Virus record (IMG/VR): IMGVR_UViG_3300021139_000129
Span: 1-25,856 of that record
Source of the DNA: a virus
Direction: 5' to 3' (one strand)
Length of the DNA: 25,856 bases
Shown: positions 19,461-25,856 of the stretch, one piece after another
How the letters are laid out: the number at the start of each line of letters is the position of its first letter
How positions within the stretch are numbered: the first letter of the stretch is position 1
The notes under the pieces: generated by a model
The model's input: the letters and a program-made list of their open reading frames with translations, nothing else
The model's database searches: none
What the model was told of the DNA's origin: nothing
Made by a program: the position numbers and the translations under genes

Positions 19461-22073
19461 ATGCCCATAAATAAATTCTTAGAGATATACCATAACGAGT
19501 ACCTGCTGGAGATTACAGACAGCCAAGCCAGCGATGTTGCTATATCTTACACACTTGAAGACCCCGAGAACTTTGAGCAAAAAGGCAGTTCTTCCTCATT
19601 TGCTATTCAGGTACCTTGCTCAGTAAATAATGATATGGCATTTAACACATTCCACAATCCTAATGTCATTGACATGAGCACTGGAAGTGTCTATGATGAT
19701 ATGGTGCCGTGTCAAATAAAGGCTAACGGTGTGACTATGTTTATAGGCAATAGCTGTATAGTCAGCGCAACGCACACTAATAAGCCTGAGAATTACACTT
19801 TAGATGCTTGGGGTGGCAATGCACACTGGCTGCTTCAAATGCAGAATATAACGCTTTGGGATTGCATGAATACGGCAACACACACCTTTGATGTCACTAC
19901 CGTACAAAACAGCTGGTCTAATTTTGACACAGATGAGTATAATGACTATGTATATGCTCCAGTTAGGTACAGGCAACCATTCGGAAATAATGGAGGCAGC
20001 TTGACGGCAACGCTGGTAGCTGACAGTGCTGTTACTATCTATGACCTTAAACCCAGCTTAAGCATATTTTGGATAATATATAGAGGCTTTAGGCTTATGG
20101 GTTATGAGCTTACCAGCACGTTTATGACCAGCAGGTACTTTAGGCGAATGGTAATGCCATGGACTTGGGGTGACTTCTTTGACGTAAAAAGCACCTTATT
20201 GACGGTATTGCAATTTAAAGCTACTGGCTTCCCACCGATATATCCACCAAGCACCTTTCACGGCTCCAGCCTCTCAGACCCTACATGGTTTAATTCGGGT
20301 CCCGACCAAACTATGCTTTCAGCTGCCAGCGACACCAGCCATATTGATTTTGTGGTGGCTTCTTTCCCATTTAGCAGTATGTCAGGCACGGGTGGGCATT
20401 ATAATATCGGTGATGTTTCTGTACCATACGGCTATGATAATAGTAATAGTTATTCTTTTGATGAAGTTTCAGGTATTGCAACTTGGACAATGAACGTACC
20501 CAGTGACTTGCAGGCAAGGGTAGGCACCATAAAAGCCTCTTTTCAGTTTAGCCTTATTGCCCGTGTAAGCTCTTCAAGTGGTAGCACCTGTAAGCTTATA
20601 CTTGAATATAGCCTCAATGGAGGCAGCTGGACACCATGCGACTTTAACAGCAGCAGTGGAATATTGCTGCAAAATACTGGTGCTGGCAGTAGTGGTGACC
20701 AGTTTACGCCACAGGTAGCAAACTTCCTTTCTCCTAACATTGTAAATGGTGATGTGCTTAGGTTTAGATTAGTGGCTTCCATGGATCCATTTTGTGCAGT
20801 GCATATATGGGAGAGCATTTATGTCAATAGTACGTTTGGCATGGCCTTTGACACATGGAACTTAAACCAGTCAAAATTTGAGCTTACTGGCTTTTACATA
20901 GGTCTTGGCAGTACAGTAAATATGCAGTATTATGATAAGTTTAGAAGCTATACTTTCCTAGACCTGCTTCGTGGCCTTATAGACACATTTAACCTTAGTG
21001 TACAGACAGACAACTTTTCCAATAAGATATATATTGAGCCTACTTATAGCTATGACCTACCTAATGAAACCAGCACACCTGACCACAGGGATGGGTATTT
21101 TCAGGAGAGCACCTTTCTTGACTACAACAATAAAATTGACCTTACAAAGGAAAGTGAGCTTCAACTGTATAGTGATGTAGAGAGGCAATTTGACTTCATG
21201 ATGAAGTCCGACAGCGCAGACGGTGGCTTAAATATTTACGCTGGTAGGTACAAAGGCTTATACATCAATAATGGAAGCTTGAATTACAGCGGACAGGGCA
21301 TAAGCAATAACAGAGCGAGTGCTGTAGCTGGCATGTCAAGGTATTTATTCCCAAGCCGTTTCCAGCAAGGGACCAAGACCTACAATAACCGTTTCTTTGC
21401 GCCTTGTATGCACTACAAGGCTACACAATGGCAGTCTATTACTGGCAGTGCTCCACAGCTCATTTGCATAATACCTGAGAACGTAAGCAATAGCTCCGCT
21501 GCTGATATTAGCCAATCATTTGAGCCTAAAATAGCCTACTATAAAGGCCTTACCAACGTAGATACAGACGGTAAGTTCTTTTGGGCTGCTGACCCTGCAA
21601 CGCTTGACGGTGACCCATTGAGCCATTATATACCTCTTATGTTTTCGGTGAACTATGGCGTAGGTGGTGAAAACGACCCTGTAGTTACCTATTGTGACCA
21701 AAATATAAACGGCAATTTTGTCAATGGCCTGATGCGTACCTTTTTTCTTAAGCGGTTATCTACTATGAGGGCAGGCAGACTATATAAGCCGTGGATGCTT
21801 TTAAATAACAATGATATTGCCAATCAATTACACCGTGAGGGCATTATTATCAAAGGAGGCATATACTACCTTATAGGCATAGACAAGTATTTCCCTATGC
21901 GTGATGATAGCTGCAAAGTGACATTGTGGAAGTATAACCCACCAACTTCAGTAGATGATGCAAATTGCTTTCCAAGCAATAACAGCATCATTACCAACCC
22001 TGCCATATTGGATATGTACGACCTTAAATATGCACCTTTATTAATATTTCAAACTGATTTACCTCAACTATAA
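19461..22073 (+). CDS. Large putative tail hub/baseplate protein
   Basis: An 870-residue protein, rich in aromatic, Ser, Thr and Asn residues, mostly beta. The first ~110 residues (SSSFAIQVPCSVNNDMAFNTF...IKANGVTMFIGNSCIVSATHTN) resemble the hub-type domain of Bacteroidota phage tail proteins in which a strand ending in P-x-T/S-x-N-N is followed by an insertion strand. The centre holds a beta-sandwich-like section (residues about 270-460) that may be an inserted carbohydrate-binding or jelly-roll domain. Residues 490-580 (SYTFLDLLRGLIDTFNLSVQTDNFSNKIYIEP) are the classic hub segment found in baseplate proteins. It probably forms the distal tail or hub that carries receptor-binding parts. Confidence 0.7.
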   Translation: MPINKFLEIYHNEYLLEITDSQASDVAISYTLEDPENFEQKGSSSSFAIQVPCSVNNDMAFNTFHNPNVIDMSTGSVYDDMVPCQIKANGVTMFIGNSCIVSATHTNKPENYTLDAWGGNAHWLLQMQNITLWDCMNTATHTFDVTTVQNSWSNFDTDEYNDYVYAPVRYRQPFGNNGGSLTATLVADSAVTIYDLKPSLSIFWIIYRGFRLMGYELTSTFMTSRYFRRMVMPWTWGDFFDVKSTLLTVLQFKATGFPPIYPPSTFHGSSLSDPTWFNSGPDQTMLSAASDTSHIDFVVASFPFSSMSGTGGHYNIGDVSVPYGYDNSNSYSFDEVSGIATWTMNVPSDLQARVGTIKASFQFSLIARVSSSSGSTCKLILEYSLNGGSWTPCDFNSSSGILLQNTGAGSSGDQFTPQVANFLSPNIVNGDVLRFRLVASMDPFCAVHIWESIYVNSTFGMAFDTWNLNQSKFELTGFYIGLGSTVNMQYYDKFRSYTFLDLLRGLIDTFNLSVQTDNFSNKIYIEPTYSYDLPNETSTPDHRDGYFQESTFLDYNNKIDLTKESELQLYSDVERQFDFMMKSDSADGGLNIYAGRYKGLYINNGSLNYSGQGISNNRASAVAGMSRYLFPSRFQQGTKTYNNRFFAPCMHYKATQWQSITGSAPQLICIIPENVSNSSAADISQSFEPKIAYYKGLTNVDTDGKFFWAADPATLDGDPLSHYIPLMFSVNYGVGGENDPVVTYCDQNINGNFVNGLMRTFFLKRLSTMRAGRLYKPWMLLNNNDIANQLHREGIIIKGGIYYLIGIDKYFPMRDDSCKVTLWKYNPPTSVDDANCFPSNNSIITNPAILDMYDLKYAPLLIFQTDLPQL

Positions 22074-22083
22074 AGCCTAAGCC

Positions 22084-25000
22084 ATGAGTGATAATGTACA
22101 AAAGATATACGAGTTAAAGAGTATCGGTGGTGACCAGTTGGTTAAGACCCTTGACCAAGTAAATACTTTATTCCAGCAGATTAAAGCCAGCAAAGAAGCC
22201 TTAAATGGTGCTAAAAGCAGCGGTAATGATAGCAGTGAGTTAGCTACTATGACCAAGCAAATGGCTGACCTTACCAAGCAGCAGACAGAGCTAATTACTT
22301 CCTTAAAAGCTGGTGGTAAGGAGATGCAGAATATGGGCAATATAGGTAAGTCCATGACTACAGAGCTTGGTGCCAGTATGGATAAGGTAAAAGGAAGCAC
22401 TGGGCAGGTAGTCACTGGCTTTGTCCAGTTTCAAAAGGTGCTTTCTAATGTCGCCAATACGACAGAGGAATATAGTGAGGCGCAGCTTATGGCAGCGAGA
22501 AGGATTGTAGAGTTAAAAGAAAAGCTTAGTGAGCTGTCAGGCAACTTGGCTTCATTAGATACTACCTATGGTCGTGGTGCTATAAGTGAGGATGAATGGA
22601 TAGAAAGAAAAGCGGCAATGATAGTAGAGCAAAAGGAGCTTAATGCTGAGCTATCATTAAACAATGCAGTAATGAAAGGTAATATCAACCTTAATACTGC
22701 TGAGGCTGGTAGTATAGCAGAAGCCCGTGCTCAGCGCCAAGCCTACAATAAAGAGCTGGTGCAGACCAACGTACTTACTGAGGCTGGCAGAGCAAGACAG
22801 CAAGAGCTTATTGCCCTTATTGAGGAAAGGGACAACTTTATAAAAGCTAACAGTGATAAGTATAGCCAGCAGAAAATTAATATCGGTAACTATCCCGACC
22901 CAAGCCGTGAGCTAAGCTTAATGATAAGCCAGCTTAAGGGCATGAAACAGGCAGGCCTTGAAACCACTCAGGAATATATTGCCTTGACGGAGCAAGTTAA
23001 AAACCTTAAGGCTTCAATGGATGAAGTCAATGCCAGCGTGAAAACAGGCACAGGGCTAAGTGAACGCTTTAGTGGCATACTGGAACGTATGGGCTTAAGG
23101 TTTATAGCGAACATGGTAATATTCCAAGCCGCATTCTCATTGATAGAGGCAGTAGGAGATAAAATTAAATATGTTTGGGATAGAGCAAATATAGCAGCGA
23201 CCACAGCTACAAATATCAATACAAAGGCTGCTGACACCTATGCAGAGCTGGGCATCAAAATGGAAACTTTGCGCGATAGGTTTACTGCTGTAGGTGCCAC
23301 AATGGAAGATAAAAAAGAAGTGGTGGAAGAGCTTAACAGTACGTTTGGCGATATGATAGAGAAAGTTGACGGTGTCAATGGTGCAGAGAAGTTTTTTAGG
23401 GATAAGTCGGCAGCATTCATACAGGCAGTACAGCTCAGGGCGACAGCTATGGGTGCACTGGCAGTTATGCAAGATGCCTATAAGAAAAAGACAGAGACAG
23501 TTGCCAGCGGTGGTAAGAACAAAATGGGCTGGTTTGATTATTTGGTAGGTGGCATCCGTGAGGCAGTTAGTGACTACAACTTAGATGCAATAGGCAATAA
23601 TTACGTTAAAGAGGCTATTGAGGATGAAAAAAAGATACGGGACATTGCCCTTAATGACCTTATAGAAGCTCAGCGCAAAGCGGCAGAAATTGATAAGCAA
23701 TACGGCCTGAGCACTGACCAAATGGGAGGTAGCAAAAAAGACAAGGCTAAGCATGAGCAAGACCTTACAAATAAGATATTACAGGAATTAAAAAAGCGTG
23801 TTCAGTTTATTGCTGATGCCAGCGTAGAGGAAATTGAGCAAGATAATATCAAGTACCAGCACATATTTGACCGTGAGGAAAAGAGCTATGATGAAAGGCT
23901 TGCTGCCTATGCTAAATACGCAGAGGGTAGAAAGCGCATACTTGAAATACAAAGCAATGCAGAGCTTGACGAGGTGCAGAATAGGCTGGATAAGATAGAC
24001 CAGTTGAAAAAGAAAAAAGGGCTTACCAATGAAGAAAAGAGCCTCTTAACGGAAGAGGGCACCTTAAGGGCACAGATGCAGTCTGTCATACAGTCTATAG
24101 CTACTAAGCAGCTGGCTCTTGGGTATGAGCTTAATCAAGGTGTTATCTCCATTACAAAAAGCTCACTGGAGCAACAAGTTAAAAACATAGATGCACAGCT
24201 TACCAATGACCTCATTGCTATACAAGACAAGCTCAATGATAAGCTTATAGAGCTATATGGCAAAAATGGCATTAGTGCAGGCCGCAAAGGAAAGCTGGCT
24301 GAGAAAGCTGTAGATGCCAGCGCAAAAGATGAAGCATTTGCCAAAGAGCATGAAATACTTACCGAAATAGCCCAGCTTGAAGTAAACATTGAAACAGCTA
24401 AAAATGCTAAGCTCTTAGCACTGGCAGACGAGTATAACAGTAAGCTGCTGGCTAAGAAAAAGGAGCTACAGCAAGAAATGGCTGGCGTTATCGCCTTGAA
24501 TGCTAAAAAGGAAGAAAAAGACTACAAAGACCGTACCGATGTCATGAACGAATTTAGCAGTGTTATGACCCGTGTAACAGATGCCTTTGTCAATGCAGCT
24601 GAGCAGCAATTAGCCTATGAAAGCAAGCTTAAAGAGAATAGCTTAAACAATAACAAGGAAAGAGCATTGGCACAAGCACAGTCAGCGCAACAGCAGTATC
24701 AAATAGAGCAGCAATTTAACCAGTCACAGCTACAGCTCCAGCGTGAACGTGCCCAGCAAGAAAAAAAGATAAAAGAGGGACAGCTTACTATGGAGTTTTC
24801 ACTGGCTGAAATGAAAGCTATCAATGCGGCTATAGACCCTGAGCTGGGTCCACTTGCTACAGGCATAGCCATTACTGAGGCTGCTGCCTTAGCTGTAGTC
24901 TATGCCCGTAATATGGCAACGCTGGAAAGTGCCAGCTTTAGCTCAGGCGGTTACACTGGTGACGGTGGCAAATATGAGCCTGCTGGTATAGTCCATAGGT

Positions 25001-25323
25001 CGGAGTTTGTAGTTAACAAAGAAGCTACAGCGCAATGGAGACCACTACTGGAAGCTATCAATGCAGGCAGCGGTAGAAGCCTTGACTATAGTGGTGCTTT
25101 AGGTGCAGGTCTTAAAGCCCCAGTCTTTGGCACTGGGTACCACATAGGAAGCAAGCAGGCAGAAGAGCAGATAAAAAGTATTACTACTATGATTGCTACT
25201 GCTCATGGAGCTATAAACGCTACTAACCAGCGTATAGACAACCTGACTGTAAGCTTAAACCCTAATCTTGTGACAAACCACCAACAAAGGCAATTAAAGC
25301 ATACTAAACTGGCAACACTATAA
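22084..25323 (+). CDS. Tail tape measure protein
   Basis: A 1079-residue protein. It is almost wholly helical with long coiled coils (about residues 1-110, 140-320 and 560-900), a single hydrophobic segment at about 335-358 (LRFIANMVIFQAAFSLIEAVGDKI), and a Gly-rich C-terminal module ATLESASFSSGGYTGDGGKYEPAG followed by VHRSEFVVNKEAT, a hallmark of Bacteroidota phage tape measures. The length sets the tail length; with the usual ratio of about 1.5 angstrom per residue it would correspond to a tail of roughly 160 nm (rough inference). It points to a long-tailed phage. Confidence 0.9.
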   Translation: MSDNVQKIYELKSIGGDQLVKTLDQVNTLFQQIKASKEALNGAKSSGNDSSELATMTKQMADLTKQQTELITSLKAGGKEMQNMGNIGKSMTTELGASMDKVKGSTGQVVTGFVQFQKVLSNVANTTEEYSEAQLMAARRIVELKEKLSELSGNLASLDTTYGRGAISEDEWIERKAAMIVEQKELNAELSLNNAVMKGNINLNTAEAGSIAEARAQRQAYNKELVQTNVLTEAGRARQQELIALIEERDNFIKANSDKYSQQKINIGNYPDPSRELSLMISQLKGMKQAGLETTQEYIALTEQVKNLKASMDEVNASVKTGTGLSERFSGILERMGLRFIANMVIFQAAFSLIEAVGDKIKYVWDRANIAATTATNINTKAADTYAELGIKMETLRDRFTAVGATMEDKKEVVEELNSTFGDMIEKVDGVNGAEKFFRDKSAAFIQAVQLRATAMGALAVMQDAYKKKTETVASGGKNKMGWFDYLVGGIREAVSDYNLDAIGNNYVKEAIEDEKKIRDIALNDLIEAQRKAAEIDKQYGLSTDQMGGSKKDKAKHEQDLTNKILQELKKRVQFIADASVEEIEQDNIKYQHIFDREEKSYDERLAAYAKYAEGRKRILEIQSNAELDEVQNRLDKIDQLKKKKGLTNEEKSLLTEEGTLRAQMQSVIQSIATKQLALGYELNQGVISITKSSLEQQVKNIDAQLTNDLIAIQDKLNDKLIELYGKNGISAGRKGKLAEKAVDASAKDEAFAKEHEILTEIAQLEVNIETAKNAKLLALADEYNSKLLAKKKELQQEMAGVIALNAKKEEKDYKDRTDVMNEFSSVMTRVTDAFVNAAEQQLAYESKLKENSLNNNKERALAQAQSAQQQYQIEQQFNQSQLQLQRERAQQEKKIKEGQLTMEFSLAEMKAINAAIDPELGPLATGIAITEAAALAVVYARNMATLESASFSSGGYTGDGGKYEPAGIVHRSEFVVNKEATAQWRPLLEAINAGSGRSLDYSGALGAGLKAPVFGTGYHIGSKQAEEQIKSITTMIATAHGAINATNQRIDNLTVSLNPNLVTNHQQRQLKHTKLATL

Positions 25324-25324
25324 A

Positions 25325-25564
25325 ATGGCTGTATCTGAACTAAAACTTAAGGAGCTTGACAGGAAGCTGCAAGAGCTGGCATTGACCAACTGGCAGGAGT
25401 TTACTAAAATTATCCAACTTGATCGTGAGAAGCTGTATATCTGTATTCAACGGTCTAAGGGCAAGACCTTAAGGCAGATAGCCAATGAGCTTAAAGTGAC
25501 CAAGAAAAAAGTAGAATATACCTGCAATACTTCCTGTGCCCTACTGGGGGACAAACTAACTTAA
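25325..25564 (+). CDS. Small HTH protein between tape measure and head operon
   Basis: A 79-residue protein. SKGKTLRQIANELKVTKKKVEY (44-65) is a good helix-turn-helix of the sigma-region-4/FIS-like type, preceded by a charged helix and followed by a short tail with two Cys. It starts one base after the tape measure stop, so it is made with late tail proteins, and it is followed by the promoter of the next operon. A role as a timing regulator of the head operon is suggested by position only. Confidence 0.7.
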   Translation: MAVSELKLKELDRKLQELALTNWQEFTKIIQLDREKLYICIQRSKGKTLRQIANELKVTKKKVEYTCNTSCALLGDKLT

Positions 25565-25567
25565 ATT

Positions 25568-25602
25568 AATACAAATTGTATTGAATTAAGAAGCTACCTT
25601 TG
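25568..25602 (+). promoter_or_regulatory. Head operon promoter with AATACA/TGTATT palindrome
   Basis: A perfect palindrome AATACAAATTGTATT (25568-25582), then AAGC and TACCTTTG (25595-25602), an exact TAnnTTTG box. A TTG inside the palindrome (25576-25578) is 16 bases from the box, shorter than usual, so activation by a bound protein is plausible. The protease gene starts at 25636. Confidence 0.65.
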
Positions 25603-25635
25603 AAGTCAACAAAGTGGAATAAAACCATACTTGAT

Positions 25636-25856
25636 ATGCAAAGGTCTTTACCAGTCTTCAATTATAGCCTCAATAACAGTGCAGGGGACAACTCCACGCT
25701 TGATGTTTACATTGATAGCGTGATTGTGGACTGTCAAACCCAGCAAATATATGAGCAATGGTTTGGTGATACCACGCCCACCTCTTACCTCTCATTTAGA
25801 AACCAAATAAATGCAGCAAACCCCAAAACTGTTAATGTTCACATTAATTCAGGAGG
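25636..25856 (+). CDS. ClpP-like prohead protease, N-terminal part (3' end outside window)
   Basis: The first 73 residues of a gene cut by the window edge, beginning MQRSLPVFNYSLNNSAGD. The visible part shows the beginning of the ClpP/crotonase fold: LDVYIDSVIVD, then TSYLSFRNQINAANPKTVNVHINSGG, where INSGG matches the INSPGG oxyanion-hole strand of phage ClpP-type proteases. The catalytic Ser-His-Asp lie beyond the edge. Such proteases cleave the scaffold and capsid proteins during head maturation, so capsid genes should follow. Confidence 0.8.
   Translation, partial: MQRSLPVFNYSLNNSAGDNSTLDVYIDSVIVDCQTQQIYEQWFGDTTPTSYLSFRNQINAANPKTVNVHINSG

Noticed and set aside
22077-22415. Long minus-strand frames opposite the tape measure and other virion genes
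   Set aside because: They mirror the coding strand, have Ser/Leu/Cys-rich unnatural composition and no leader or conserved motif.
1-25856. CRISPR arrays, tRNA genes, insertion sequences, diversity-generating or retron elements
   Set aside because: No regularly spaced repeats, cloverleaf, transposase or reverse transcriptase was found on reading both strands.

Overview
The window is a 25.9 kb piece of a tailed double-stranded DNA phage or prophage of a Bacteroidota host. The phage identity rests on a small and large terminase pair, a tail-assembly chaperone with a frameshift site, a 1079-residue tape measure protein and the start of a ClpP-type prohead protease. The Bacteroidota assignment rests on promoters of the type TTG-N20-TAnnTTTR, A-rich gene leaders without clear Shine-Dalgarno sequences, and protein families typical of phages of that phylum. 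No integrase, tRNA or attachment site is visible, so integrated or free state cannot be decided.

Layout. (1) About 1-5438, plus strand: an early/accessory operon. It has two overlapping unknown genes, a VRR-NUC nuclease, an Acb2/Tad1-type hairpin protein (probable cyclic-nucleotide sponge against CBASS/Thoeris), a MazG-like nucleotide pyrophosphohydrolase, a DUF551 protein and several small unknown proteins, and ends with an XRE-type regulator. The part from about 1.9 to 4.65 kb looks richer in A+T than the virion genes. (2) 5439-8039, minus strand: a small HTH protein, RadC/JAB, a protein with a C-terminal GFxWSPxxxxWQR-like motif, and a PP-loop PAPS-reductase-like enzyme. (3) 8266-11425, plus strand: an overlapping cassette of a ParB-like protein, an IbrA-like PP-loop protein, an HNH/zinc nuclease, a SAM methyltransferase and an IbrB-like ParB protein. 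(4) 11432-12987: terminase subunits, then a strong hairpin terminator. (5) 13170-25564: the tail operon with its own promoter. (6) 25636 to the end: the head operon begins with the protease, behind a second promoter of similar design.

Three families of palindromes, each present twice, mark the control regions. AAACCAA-N6-TTGGTTT lies over the -33 element of both minus-strand promoters. GTATC-N5-GATAC lies just upstream of the plus cassette promoter and again upstream of radC. AATACA-N3-TGTATT lies upstream of both late promoters. They suggest a phage-specific regulatory circuit served by the several small HTH proteins encoded here.

The most unusual content is the divergent locus at 7.3-11.4 kb. 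It holds two different PP-loop enzymes and two different ParB-fold proteins with a nuclease and a methyltransferase inside the IbrA/IbrB pair, directly upstream of the packaging genes. It is a candidate nucleic-acid modification or host-takeover system with no function that can be assigned from sequence alone.
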